Part shown: one piece after another, positions 45,351-56,800 of the stretch
Layout of the letters: each line of letters opens with the position of its first letter
How positions within the stretch are numbered: position 1 is the stretch's first letter
Source: Acanthosepion lycidas
Taxonomy: Eukaryota; Mollusca; Cephalopoda; Sepiida; Sepiidae
DNA length: 64,000 nucleotides
NCBI GenBank assembly: GCA_963932145.1
Contig: OZ010573.1
Location: forward strand, 23,778,765 to 23,842,764
Direction: 5' to 3'
Notes under the pieces: generated by a model
What the model saw: the letters and a program-made list of their open reading frames with translations, nothing else
What the model was told of the DNA's origin: nothing
Databases searched by the model: none
Made by a program: the position numbers and the translations under genes

Positions 45351-46169
45351 GAAAATTTAAATAAATAAATAAATAAAAACAAAAAAGAGGATAAGTGGGT
45401 TGTAGATCCATTTATAGATAATTGTGGATCAATGGATTTGTGCTGAGAACTTATATTCCACATTCAGAAGGAATAAATTTCAACATGTGGATACATGTTT
45501 ATATATTTTATATAAAAACATGATTCACAAAAGAGAGAAAATATACTAGTATGTACACATATGGTTAAAAAGAAAAAATATTTGTAATGTTCAGGGAAGT
45601 GTGCATGTGTATGAGTGTGTGAATGCACGGGATGAACTGCATGGCCAGGTGACTAACTTACCTAGAAGGAAAGACTAGACAAGATTTCTACCTGTCATAT
45701 TCTAGAAGGAAAAGAAAGTAAAAGAGACTATCTCCATTCTTTTATAGTTCTGAAAAGGTACCATTTAATGGTTATCATGGAAGACAAGATGGGAGTAATC
45801 CCTGCAAGTCAGAGAATAAGAAGACATAAAGAAAGGAAAGAAGGAAAAAAGAAAGAAAGAATGAAGCATAAGAAAGTATTCGAGAATGATATAAAGAAAG
45901 ACGAAATAAGGGGAAGTGTGAAAATAGGAAGAAAGAAAGGCACAGACACTAAAGGGAAAGTGAGAAATTGAGAAAGAACTCAAAGAAAAAAGAAAGAAAG
46001 AAATGTGTAAATAAAAGTAGGAGAAAAAAAAAATAAACATGAAAGAAAAATAAAAAGAAAGAAAGAGGAATAAAATAAAAATACAAAGAAAGAAAAAGTG
46101 ATATAATGGAAACTAAATAAAGTGTGAAACAGGAAGAGAAAAAAAAATGAAAAAAGGAAAAAATCAGAA

Positions 46170-46595
46170 AGTAAAAAGAAAGAAAACGAAAAAAAGAAAG
46201 TAAAAGGAAAGACAAGGAAAAAAAGAAAGTAAAAGGAAAGACAACGAAAACAGAAAGTAAAAGAAAAGACAGCGAAAAAAAGAAAGTATAAGGAAAAAAC
46301 AATGAAAAAAAAGAAAGTAAAAGAAAGACAAGGAAAAAAGAATGTAAAAGGAAAGTCAACGAAAAAAAAGTAAGTAAAAGGAAAGACACTGAAAAAAAAG
46401 AATGTAAAAAGAAAAACAAGGAAAAAAAGAAAGTAAAAGGAGAGACAACGAAAAAAAAGAATGTAAAAAGAAAGACAATGAAAAAAAGAAAGTAAAAGGA
46501 AAGACAAGGAAAAAAGAAAGTAAAAGGAAAGACAATGAAAAAAAAGAAAGTAAAAGGAAAGACAACGAAAAAAAGAAAGTCAAAGGAAAGACCTG
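46170..46595. repeat. ~28-30 bp purine minisatellite, ~14 copies
   Basis: Unit 'gaaagtaaaaggaaagacaa' plus 'cgaaaaaaa', with frequent single-base length changes in the A-run, so frames do not persist. Confidence 0.85.
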
Positions 46596-47972
46596 AATAA
46601 ATGTGTTACATTTTGATATTAGCATTTTTGTGCCAATGTATTTATAAATTATTTGTAAGATATTTGTAAAAATCATGTCTCACATACATTTCTTTGAAAA
46701 AATGATTATATGAAATGGAAGAAAAAATTTGAGACATTATTGTAAAGTTAAAAAGGACTGAAATGGGTTGATATGAAATATAAATCAAAGAGTAGATAAA
46801 AGGAATTGTGGGAAGGATAAAAAAAATAAAAAGTCAAAAGTAAAAGAAAATAGAAAAAACATAAAGCAAGATTAGAAAAATCACAAGATAGTAAAAAAAA
46901 GGACTGAAAGAGACAAAGAAGTTAAACTGAAAATCAGCATTTGTGAAAGAAATAATCAAACAGAAGAAAATGAATAAAATATGAAAAGAAGAAGAGAAAG
47001 CAAAGAAAGTAAGAAATTATAAAACCAGAAATAAAACAGATTGAGAAAAAGAATGAGATAAAAATTGAAAAAAGAACAAAAAAATGAAAGAGGAGCAGGA
47101 GGAAATAGAAATAAAAGACAATGGAAAAACAGAAACAATAAGAAAAAGAAAGGAAGAAAGAAGAAGAGAAAATACAGAAAATGAAAAAAAAAGAAGAAAA
47201 AAAAACAAAAAGAAAGAGAGAAAGAAACAGGAACTGAAACAAAAAAAATGAGAAAGAAAGAAAGAAAAGAAGCAAAATGAAAAAGAATAGGAAAGAATGA
47301 AAGAAAATACAGAAACAATGACTGAAGGAAAATAATTAGAAAGGAAAAAGTGGAAATGAAAGGAAGAATGAAATAAAATAAGAACAGAACAAAAAATGAA
47401 TATAAAAAGCAAGAAGGAAAAAGAAAGAGAGAATTAGAAGAGAAAGAATGGAAGGGAAAAATACAAAAACAATGAAAAAAAAGTAAAAGAATAAGAATAA
47501 TGAAAAAAGAAAAAACAATTTTTTCTTTTTAAAATGCATAAAAGTAAAAAAAATGGGAAAAACAAAGCAGGGAATCATTATGACAAAGAAAATCTTCATG
47601 TAAGTTATCCAGAGCGTGAACAGAACATTGTCAAGTAAGCAGCTTAAATTTCTAGATAAAAAAAAAAAAAAGAAAAAAAAAGGAAAAAAGAAAAAATAAA
47701 TAAATAAAAAACCAAAAACAAAGAGTAAGAAACAGACAAAAATAATGTAGCAATTTGTGTGACAATATTCCAGAATATTGTAAGAATCTGCTTGGAGCCA
47801 TCAGACAGATTTTATTTCGAGAAATGTTGCAACTACTTTAGCATGACTTAATGTCTAAGAATTTTATTTTTTGCAACTGGGAACAAAAAAGAATAAATAA
47901 GGTTTTTATATTGATCAACATCTACATGAACCAGAGAAATGCATCATATCCTTGTCTAATGTAAACCATATA

Positions 47973-48835
47973 TACAGAGTGCGATGGGTAAATTGTCGCA
48001 ATTTCATATATTTAATTTTGCATATTGTCTGTTTTTGATTTTGTCAACTGCACAGTACAGCAGGGTCAGTTGGGCACCATCTGTAAGAAAAAGAGCTCAA
48101 TGATGCAATTCATTCCACCAGAAATTTAGAAACAGCATGCAGTACTGCTTGGCATTCATGCAGGAAGCTCTAATACAAACATTTCAGAGTGTCTGGGTGA
48201 CAATCTGAAGAAAATACAGAGGATTTGAAAAGAGTTGGATGAGACTAATGGTGATTACGAAGGTATTTGGAGTGATCACTAGTAATGGCGATGTTATGCC
48301 TCCATTCTTCGCACAGGCTTACAGACTCAACATGGAGACCTACATCAAATGCCTTGAGGAGATAGTGCTGCCCTGGGTCAAGAGGGTGGCTGTTGAAAGA
48401 CCCGATGTCTATGACTCTGCACCATGCCACACAAGCAGGAGAACCCAGTCATGGCTGTCAGGTAGTTTCTGCAACAACATCACCACTTAAATCTGGCCAT
48501 CTAACTCCCCAGACTGCAACCCCTAGATTATTACATGTGGGATGCAGTTGAACGAGAGACTAACAAAACTCCTCATAATACCAAAGATGAACTGAAGGCA
48601 AGGATCATGGCAGCATTCACCAACTTAAACAAGTAGACCATCCAGAAAAAGTTGCAGGAGATTCTGAAGTCACCTGGAGGCTGTGGTTGAAGCCAATGGT
48701 GATTTTATTGAAAAAATTTGCTCTTTAGTATTTCAAGATATTTTTGTGTAATTTTGATAAATATATCTATTAAAATGAGATGTCAGAGTTATTTTCATTT
48801 TTGTGTAATTTAGACGACATTATATCCCTCGCACC

Positions 48836-48842
<7 letters not shown>
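47973..48842 (+). mobile_element. Mariner-like DD37D element, internally deleted, copy 2
   Basis: The left end 'tacagagtgcgatgggtaaa' is inverted at the right near 48,820-48,842, next to a TG/TA microsatellite. The plus strand shows 'ITKVFGVITSNGDVMPPFFA', 'YRLNMETYIKCLEEIVLPWV', 'YDSAPCHTSRRTQSWLSG' and, after a stop and a one-base shift, 'PLDYYMWDAVERETNK'. The transposase middle is missing at the same place as in copy 1, so both descend from one deleted master. Confidence 0.85.

Positions 48843-48887
<45 letters not shown>
48838..48887. repeat. TG/TA microsatellite
   Basis: (TG)n to (TA)n tract directly at the right end of the mariner copy. Confidence 0.9.
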
Positions 48888-48896
<9 letters not shown>

Positions 48897-48954
48897 CAAT
48901 TTTAGGGGTTACAAGGGACAATAAATTAAATTACCTCATCAGATCCAATGATCA

Positions 48955-49190
48955 GAAAGTGCCTCTCTTTTTCTTTCATTGACAACAACTAAAATGGATA
49001 GCATATGTAAATAAAACGGAAAGTAATGATATAATGAAAATGTTGACATTGCACACAACATTAAACGAAAAATTATGAAGAAAACTCACATCAGTACTAG
49101 AAAGCATAATAACAGTGGCCTTAACAAGTTTATTTTCTTAAAAAAACTAGTTTAAGTAAAATATTTAATAAATTTCAACTGAGAACAATG
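48955..49190 (+). repeat. Direct repeat D, copy 1
   Basis: 'gatagcatatgtaaataaaa', 'aatgatataatgaaaatgtt' and 'atttcaactgagaac' align with 50,770-51,010. About 190-230 bases, diverged, same orientation. Identity unknown. Confidence 0.6.
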
Positions 49191-49271
49191 TTTGCTATAT
49201 GGATATGGCTATCTCACTGTTATTGCTGAACTTATACCAGACTAATGTTTAAAAAAAAAACTATTATCTCA

Positions 49272-49345
49272 CTATGGTGCAGTGGTTAGCAAGATTGTCT
49301 CCCAAAGACCATTAATATTGTGATAAGTTCAAATTTTCACTGATT
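49272..49345 (+). repeat. tRNA-like SINE head
   Basis: 'atggtgcagtggttagcaag' (A box) and 'gataagttcaaattttcac' (B box) at tRNA-like spacing. The tandem array that begins at 49,405 follows. Confidence 0.55.
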
Positions 49346-49404
49346 ATTCAGTCGCAGTAAACACAGAGTCAAGCAAGAAACTCACAGTGTCACTTATCTT
49401 AGAT

Positions 49405-49945
49405 AAGCAAAGAATAAAACCATTTGCACATTGGAAGTGTTTCTTTTTTTTATAAGGAGCTATCTGATTATCAAGATTTAAGTACTAATCAAAAACACCA
49501 TGGGGTCAATTAGATGAGGCAGTCAAAGAATAAAATTATCAGTATCATTTGCACATTGGAAGTTTTACTTTTCTATAAAAAGCTACCTGATTATCAAGAT
49601 TTCAGTATGAACCAAGAACACCACTGTGGGTCATTTAGATGAGGCTTGCAAAGAATAAAACCATTTGCACATTGGAAGTGTTTCTTTTTTTATAAGGAGC
49701 TATCTGATTATCAAGATTTAAGTACTAATCAAAAACAGCATGGGGTCAATTAGATGAGGCAGGCAAAGAATAAAACCATTTGCACATTGGAAGTGTTTCT
49801 TTTTTTATAAGGAGCTATCTGATTATCAAGATTTAAGTACTAATCAAAAACACCATGGGGTCAATTAGATGAGGCAGGCAAAGAATAAAACCATTTGCAC
49901 ATTGGAAGTGTTTCTTTTCTCTACAGAGCTATCAGATTATCGATA
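49405..49945. repeat. ~120-bp tandem repeat, about 4.5 copies
   Basis: Unit starts 'gcaaagaataaaaccatttg' and includes 'ataaggagctatctgattat' and 'ccatggggtcaattagatga'. Copies start near 49,408, 49,527, 49,649, 49,767 and 49,878. The second unit is the most diverged. Confidence 0.9.
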
Positions 49946-49954
49946 TTTCAATAT

Positions 49955-50045
49955 ATATACTAATTTGCATTATTTGGACTATTCAGCCATTGTATGCTTG
50001 TCTTCTTCAGGCGGTTGGAAAGTCGAATGATGTAAATAATACTTC
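49955..50045 (-). repeat. SINE family A, 3' fragment
   Basis: 'gcattatttggactattcag', 'cttcttcaggcggttggaaa' and 'gtcgaatgatgtaaata' fit family A in minus orientation, rearranged. Confidence 0.65.
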
Positions 50046-50769
50046 ATCTCCGAAATATGAACATATACATTTACTAATTTTTAATAACATCTGAAAAAGC
50101 AATTTCATCACTGTTGTAAGATACTTTGTTTAATTTAAAGATTATCATTGTCATATCATATGGGTAGCTATTCCATTTCTTCTATTTGGTAAAACATTTT
50201 CTACATATCAATAGCTAAGTAAACCAAAGGAGGAAGTGATTTCAATGATAAAAGAAGCATTGGATACAGCATTTGTAGCTGATTAGTTTGTTGCTCATGA
50301 ACAATTTATAGCAAAGTAGCTGCACCCCGGTCAATCAATGGATGTGTTTTAGTCAGAATTATCAATATTGTTTATTGAAGTGTCTTACTACAGTTTCTCC
50401 TGTGCATTTGTGGTTGGGTGACTGGAAAATATGAAACAGATTCTTCATGCTTAGGTTGGCTATTAATTCACTAATATTAGATAACTGATACTTTCTAATA
50501 AGACCTCATATACCCCACTGCTTAAGAAATACCATCCATAATCGTTGTAATACTCATTTCAAACAAAACAGAGGAACGTATTTTTATTTTTATAGACTTA
50601 AGAAAAAAATCTCCTGAATCCCCAGAGTCTTCATTATAATTAGCATGTTGACTGCCAGAAGTCAATTACGAAAAGGCTTTGAGCAAGTCAAGCTTGAGGG
50701 TCTTGACAAAGATCATCCTTCTTTGAACATTGTGGACTGGAGCTACAGAATCACAAAGAACTATACCAA
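50046..50769. other. Mostly unassigned stretch
   Basis: A block at 50,675-50,755 ('tttgagcaagtcaagcttga', 'tttgaacattgtggactgga') matches 30,510-30,580. No gene recognised. Confidence 0.5.
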
Positions 50770-51010
50770 ATAACAGAAACCACTTGAGGACTACCAACAG
50801 CAGCAACAAGTAAAACAGATAGCATATATAATTCAAAGAGAAAATAATGACATAATGAAGATATTGACATTCAACACCACTTAAAATAAAAGGTTAGGAA
50901 GGAAACCTCCATCATTATTGAAAAGAGCGATAATAGCTACTGGAGATGAGAAACCTGTTTTCCTAAAAAATTGTTTTAAGAGAAAGATTTTATGAATTTC
51001 AACCAAAAGC
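50770..51010 (+). repeat. Direct repeat D, copy 2
   Basis: Counterpart of 48,955-49,190: 'agatagcatatataattcaa', 'aatgacataatgaagatatt', 'aatttcaaccaaaagcagta'. Confidence 0.6.
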
Positions 51011-51454
51011 AGTACTAGCTGCTTGATGCCAAATGTTTCCTTGTAGGGAAACAGCTAATATTACCATTACATATACGCATCAGTAATTTTATCAGGTATA
51101 CTCTTCCAGTACAGAGTTTGATTCTCATTTGTCCTTAGAATGGCTCCAATTCTTCTTAACATAGATTTGACAATATTTTAGAAGTACTTTTTTGAATTTT
51201 TTTTTTGTCCATGTTCTTGTTATGGCATCCTGCATTTCTTCTAGGGTGGTTAGCTGCACATCCAGGATTCAAATCTCTCTTTCCACCATATCCCAAAGGC
51301 CCTCTATAAGAATGAAGATTGGTGACTGTGTAGGGCACATTAACATATTAACAACTTATTGCTATGTTCCATGATCCATTCTCTTACTATTTTGATTTCC
51401 TCTTCTTAGCTGCCACAGAATGAAAAGCCAATTAGCAAATCTATTTTTTTTAAA
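51011..51454. other. Unassigned stretch, possible transposase scrap
   Basis: The minus strand at 51,330-51,230 gives a few Arg/Pro-rich residues without a firm family. No element ends seen. Confidence 0.35.
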
Positions 51455-51600
51455 TCGTTGAACTCCAAGCAAGTCAATAAAGCTAGTCAGATTCAAGGGG
51501 ATTACTGAGAATGAAAGAAACTGAGAGGACAATAAAAGAATAGGATTCAAGAAGACAGAAGATGATGATTGAAGTTTCATTTAAATTTTTGGAGATTGTA
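51455..51600 (+). repeat. Dispersed repeat R
   Basis: 'gaactccaagcaagtcaata' through 'tttcatttaaatttttggag' aligns with 31,893-32,040. Confidence 0.5.
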
Positions 51601-51845
51601 GATGACAAGAAAGCAAGAAAAGCAAGAAGTGCAGGAGAATAAATAATTAACATAGAATTCCCTTAGACCAATTACAGAAAGATACATACAATCAGACCCC
51701 TTGAAGATGGTCTCAGATGAGACTGAAAGTACTTGGGAAAATAAAAACTATTTGAAAGAAAATTTTGGTATTTTTCTTAATCAATTTTCTATGGCTACCA
51801 AGAAATTGATATAGTATGTCTAAATTATTTAATCAAACCTGGCTG

Positions 51846-51876
<31 letters not shown>

Positions 51877-52096
51877 AACCTCTTGGAAATGACATGATTT
51901 GGATCAGCTTTTCTGCCTAGGATCAGAGTAATGTATGTAAAAATTGTTACTCTTAATCTATATCTATCTATATAGACCATGTGGATATAGGAATCAACAC
52001 TGGATCGTGACTGTCAGTTCTTCACTTCAATGTAATTTTTAGACCAAGCACCACTATTTCTTCCCTTATAAATATATGAAATTTTATCTATCTATC

Positions 52097-52164
<68 letters not shown>

Positions 52165-52439
52165 TCCTATCAGTTCATTTCCACACAACAGAATTGGGAG
52201 AGGTGGAAGAGAGAAAGAAGATTAAATTTTCTGATCCATATAAACATAGTTCATCGCATTATCTTCTTATAAGATGTTTTTAAATTCCAAATATAAAGAT
52301 AATGTGCAGAACACATTTCATTTTGGGCTTTTTATGTGTGTTTTTAAAACTGAAGAGCATGCTTGTGATTGTATCTCATGGCCAACTCAGTTGATCGAAT
52401 GACTGAAGAATTTTAGTTCTCAAAAACCAGATTTTTACC
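51601..52439. other. Unassigned stretch with TA, TATC and TG microsatellites
   Basis: TA at 51,849-51,870, TATC at 51,958-51,973, and a TATC/TA/TG compound at 52,085-52,161. No gene recognised. Confidence 0.6.
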
Positions 52440-52575
52440 TCCAGACAATGATGCATATTTTCTATGAAAATTTCTCGGACATTCAGGCCAGTAAATGTTA
52501 TTAAGTTATTAATACTGTTTATTATAAACGGAGCATTTATTTGTATCTATAAAAAGAATGTAAACATAAAAAATG

Positions 52576-52578
<3 letters not shown>
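52440..52578 (+). repeat. SINE family C, 5'-truncated copy
   Basis: 'gatgcatattttctatgaaa', 'tttattataaacggagcatt' and 'tctataaaaagaatgtaaac' align with the body of the minus-strand copy at 20,122-20,260. Ends, like it, in a TA tract (52,577-52,620). Confidence 0.7.
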
Positions 52579-52636
<58 letters not shown>

Positions 52637-53560
52637 TACTGAACACAGGTAGCATCAAATTTGCAACCCACCCTGACAGTCTTCATATGATTTTCTTTCT
52701 CCAGTAAATAACCGTAATGTATTTTTCAATAAGAAATATCAATTTCACTTCTCACTGTCTTTAAAGACAAAAATTTGTTAAAAAATAATTACAAATTTAT
52801 TTGAAATCACAATGCTGTTTTTTGGTTCTTTTGTTCATGCATTGTCTGAATTGACTTTTATTTTAAACTTTTGTTTTCATTCAATTTTGACAATAGAAAT
52901 GAGGCTATATACTGTTTTTACTTCTTTAAAAAGAAATAACTATCCAAAACTTAATTTATTTACTTTTTTTTACTAAAATAATTTGAAAAGAAGATACAAG
53001 AACTTACCTTTAACTTAGATAAATCAATTTTATTTGCTTGAAAACAATATAGAGTATTTATTAAATTAAAGACTTATTTAAAAATATTGTAGGGGGTAGC
53101 CCTCTCCCCAAACTCCCATCCAGAAGGTATGGCCCTGGTATTGTTGTCATGGGGTTTTTCGTATTCCTATAGTTAATAAATACTTTTTAAAAATATTGGG
53201 GATGGAGGCCCAGCCCTTTTCTGCAAGTACGGCCCTGGTATTGTTGTAGTCAGGACCCCAAGATTTTCAGTTATTTAAAAATATAAGGGAGGAGGAGTTT
53301 AGCCCCCAAATCCCCACTCCAGAACGGCCCTAAAATCAATTTTCAATTGACTTTTGTTTTATTTCATAGTTACCGAATTTCCCTAAATTCTCTAAGGGAG
53401 CTCTGCGCACCAGTATTACAATGATTTTACAGACCTCAGTTGGAACAGGGATCATCAAAAATCAAAATTGTTCTCAATTGAGACCAACATCTTTTTAGCC
53501 CTGAAAATTCATATTCTTTGGGTCAGCAAGAACGAACATTTACAAGGACAAAAACAAATA
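52579..53560. other. Unassigned DNA with a local duplicated motif
   Basis: After TA/CA repeats, 'ggccctggtattgttgt' occurs at 53,130 and 53,231, each preceded by a short G/C-rich stretch, and a third diverged block is near 53,300-53,330. No gene recognised. Confidence 0.5.
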
Positions 53561-53694
53561 CAGTGTAACCCGGATATAAGAGAAACCCGGATATAAGATA
53601 GATTTTCTCTGGTACCAAATTAGAGCCTTACTTACCTAAACAAAAAAATAGACCAATCCCTGATATAAGAGAAACCCGGATATAAGAGACACTG
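53561..53694. mobile_element. Small TA-flanked MITE, pogo-like (134 bp)
   Basis: Begins 'cagtgtaacccggatataag' and ends 'cggatataagagacactg', with TA on both sides. The outer 6-7 bases are inverted; the 'acccggatataagagaa' motif is in direct orientation at both ends. CAG...CTG termini with TA duplication are typical of pogo/Tigger relatives. Confidence 0.7.
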
Positions 53695-54329
53695 TAAACA
53701 CAATTGAATAATCTGTATTGCCATTACTGAAATAAAAATAAATCTATATTTTCTTCGTTTGAATAGGTTTTCTGTGAAAAATGTGACATTTTTTTTTTAC
53801 TTTAAGAAAAATCAAATAGTTGAACTTGAAAGAAACTCAGTATGAATTTGAATTTTTTAGACAAACAAATGTCCCGGCAATTTTTTCTATCTCGTGACCA
53901 CCAGAGAAAATGGAAAACAAAATTACACCATAAGATAAAAATATTAGACTGTCATTGTTGATTCTCACAAACTAAATAAAAAAAATTTAAATTGGTAAAA
54001 AAAAAAAAAAAAAAACACTCCATGAAGTTCGTTTAGCTTCGTACACGTAAAAACCAATCAGTAACACCGTAAATAAACAAGTTCATACATTGACCAATCA
54101 AAAGTAATCTTGTATCAGTGACAGAATAATATGGCGGCCAACATGGTTGTACTGTTAAGTGTTGCCTGCTAGACACTGGGAAAAGGGTATTTTATGTGCA
54201 TTTTCCATGTCACGAAACCCACTGTGGTACTATTTAACGGCGGAACTTTGGCATATTTCTTGGAATTTCTAATTAAATGAAAAAATCTGACAAATTTAAT
54301 CGAAGAAAATCTGACACACTAAGTTACCG

Positions 54330-55298
54330 TCACTACCTCCACGAAACCGCTAAAAAATCAGCATACCGTGATGAAAACATGCTCCGAACGTAATAAAACA
54401 TAGTTTTATCGTTGAAATCCATATGCTCTTATTAAGAGAAAGGATCAAAGTATTTCTTGAATATTTAATGAAATTTTTTACTCCTTTTTAGAACATTCAA
54501 AATTTTGATTAAAAAACTTGTTTTTCTTGCGTCAGCAGCGGATGTGCAAACTTTTTTTTACAACATTTTTTTAGCATGGCAAATTTGGGCCTCTTTTTCG
54601 CGGTGACAGACACATTAGTTTAGAAATCACATTTTCAGGACTTATTCACAAAATGAATGAAATTACTTTTGAAATTATTTTTAGTAGAAAATCTTGGTAA
54701 AAATCTATTTATTTTACATGTTTCACTCCCTTACGTAAAACTTGAGAAATTCAACGAGATAATTTTTAGTAACTATTAGAAAGCAGAATTCTTTGAAGAA
54801 TTTAAAATTTAAATCACCAAATAAATTTTCTTTGCAAAATCGGACGCCTTCTTACCGAAAATCTGTTCTGAACCGAAAAATAAAAAGCACAACAAAACTA
54901 AAACATTTACTTACAGGATTTTTTTTATGAATAATAAATATTAAAGACAATATTGTGACATTGTCTGAAGAAAAAAATTGTTTTTCAATAAAAAATGAAT
55001 TTTTACAAGATTGTTTTCATTTTTTTTTTCACAATTTTAAATTGAATAATTCATAAAGTTTTTAAATTTTTAAAAATTCAGTTTCAAATGGTGTAACAGT
55101 TAGAAAATATTGTTATTAAAGTAAAACTGTATTTACTAACTATTAGGTTGGTGCAAAAATAATGTCGTTTTCTCACATGTGAGAAAACATTATTTTTGCA
55201 CCAACCTAATAGTTACTAATCATACAATCTGATACCCCTGAATATTTTCAAAAACAATTTCTTTTTGTATGTGTATAAACTTGCTGAATTTGTAAGTA
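54330..55298 (+). repeat. Left arm of a long inverted repeat
   Basis: Pairs with 56,011-56,800 read in reverse. The best stretch is about 54,444-54,540 ('tcaaagtatttcttgaatat', 'cctttttagaacatt', 'gtttttcttgcgtcagcag'), by eye near 85-90% matched. Further matches: 'tagaaaatcttggtaaaaat' (54,687), 'tttttagtaactat' (54,763), 'ttatgaataataaatattaa' (54,925) and 'caaatggtgtaac' through 'tatttactaa' (55,085-55,140). A mariner MITE interrupts it at 55,143. A weaker extension to about 54,290 is possible. Confidence 0.85.
55143..55209. mobile_element. Mariner-type palindromic MITE, 67 bp (copy 3)
   Basis: 'ttaggttggtgcaaaaataa' and its inverse surround 'gtcgttttctcacatgtgag'. TA on both sides. Absent from the matching place in the right arm of the long inverted repeat. 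Confidence 0.9.
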
Positions 55299-56010
55299 CA
55301 GATGTTTTTAGTTTCTACCTGATATGATCATTAAAAGGTAATGTGTTTAAGGGTTGTACCCCCGTTACAAAAAAAAAAAACCTTCATCGGCTGCTAGCAA
55401 TTCTGCTCCACCATATTTAACACGTTAGCGGTTAAGCTGTCAATTAAATCAATCAACATGTCAGAAAAACAAGACCCTGTCCTGTAGAAATGCTTGTGTA
55501 CAACATTTTATGCCATTTCAAAACTAAATTGATTTAATTGAATTTTTTTCACATAAAAAATATCTATCAAAAAATCAGTAAATAAATATCTATTAAAAAT
55601 CTTCCAAAAATAAAATATACTTTTCTGAAACTTTATTCGAGGAATATTAGTTGATTTTTTAAAAGTATAATCTGATTTGAAACAACTATTTACTCACTTT
55701 AAAATATTGCAGAAATGCATTTTTTAACGTGACAGTAGCTTGTTTATTTATGTTGACAGCTTCTTTAACATTTCCGTGATAGCTTGATGACAGATTTTTA
55801 TCATTTATCTAATGGTTTCTGGGAGCTTTAACTGTAAAAAAAAAAACAAAAAAACAATTCAGGAATATGAGCACCTTTTAAGTACTCAATAATCTTAAAA
55901 ATTTAAGAAAATATTCCCCCATAACCTAATGTTTTATTGAATTTTCGAGAATTTTTATCCTAAATTTATCACTTTTATTTTCTGATAATGTCATGTACAG
56001 GCAACAGTAT
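55299..56010. other. Spacer (loop) of the long inverted repeat
   Basis: About 710 bases of AT-rich DNA without recognised genes. Includes 'ggctgctagcaattctgctc' near 55,389. Confidence 0.6.
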
Positions 56011-56800
56011 CTATAAAAATTGGCACATTTATACATATACAAAAACAATTCAAATTACTTTTTATAATACTTGGGGTTGTCAGATTGTAATAAGTTTTAC
56101 TATATATGATTAGTAAATATGGTTTTATTTAATGACAGTATTTCCTAAGAGTTAACACCATTGAAATTGAATTTTAAAAGATTTAAAAATAGAAATTATT
56201 CTAATTAAAATCTTGATACAATTTTTTTTTCTGAAGATAATATTGTCCTTATTATTCATAAAAACAATTAAAAGTTTTTCTAATTAAATAATGTCTTAGT
56301 TTTATTGCATTTTTTATTTTATGATTCAGGGCAGATTTTCACTGATTTTACAATTTTTTGATGATTTAATCTCTGCTTTTAACAAATATAGTTACTAAAA
56401 ATTATGAAGCAGAAGTAATTTTTACTAAGATTTTCTAAAAAAAAAAAAAAAAGATTATTAAAATAATTCCAGTCATTTGAAAGTTTCATTAAAAATCTGA
56501 CAATTATTTGATTTTTGCAAAAATTTTCAAATTAATGTTTCACTGTAAAAAAAAGTTGCTAAAATTTGCTTTGCTAATTTATATTATATCTGCTGACACA
56601 AGAAAAACAAAATTTTTAATCAAAATTTCAAATGTTCTAAAAAGGATTAAAAAATATTAATTAAATATTCAAGAAATACTTTGATCTTTACTTTTAATAA
56701 TAACAAAGATTTTGATGGCAAATCTTTGTTTTCATTAAGTTTGGAACTTTTTTTCATGAAAGTATGCTAATATTTTAGTGATTTTGTGGAATCTATCAAA
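56011..56800 (-). repeat. Right arm of a long inverted repeat
   Basis: Read in reverse it follows the left arm from 'agtatgctaatattttag' (outer, 56,761) to 'tggcacatttatacatatac' (inner, 56,021). It lacks the MITE and about 100 bases present in the left arm near 54,560-54,680. Confidence 0.85.

Larger units (their letters stand above)
41690..47750. repeat. ~6-kb purine-rich (plus strand A/G) tract
   Basis: Apart from AT-rich islands (about 41,870-42,290, 42,690-42,930, 44,880-45,130 and 45,400-45,780) the plus strand is overwhelmingly A and G, mostly GAAA, GGAA and GAGA words. It contains the features listed below. The minus strand is therefore T/C-rich and yields long Phe/Ser/Leu frames (for example 45,949-46,507 and 46,934-47,412) that I regard as artefacts. 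Confidence 0.85.

Noticed and set aside
45949-47599. Long Phe/Ser/Leu-rich minus-strand frames resembling membrane proteins
   Set aside because: They arise from the purine-rich plus strand, overlap one another in several frames, and show no conserved domain or topology beyond T/C-rich codons.
49405-49945. CRISPR-like array of regularly spaced repeats
   Set aside because: The ~120-bp units are head-to-tail with no unique spacers, and the genome is eukaryotic.
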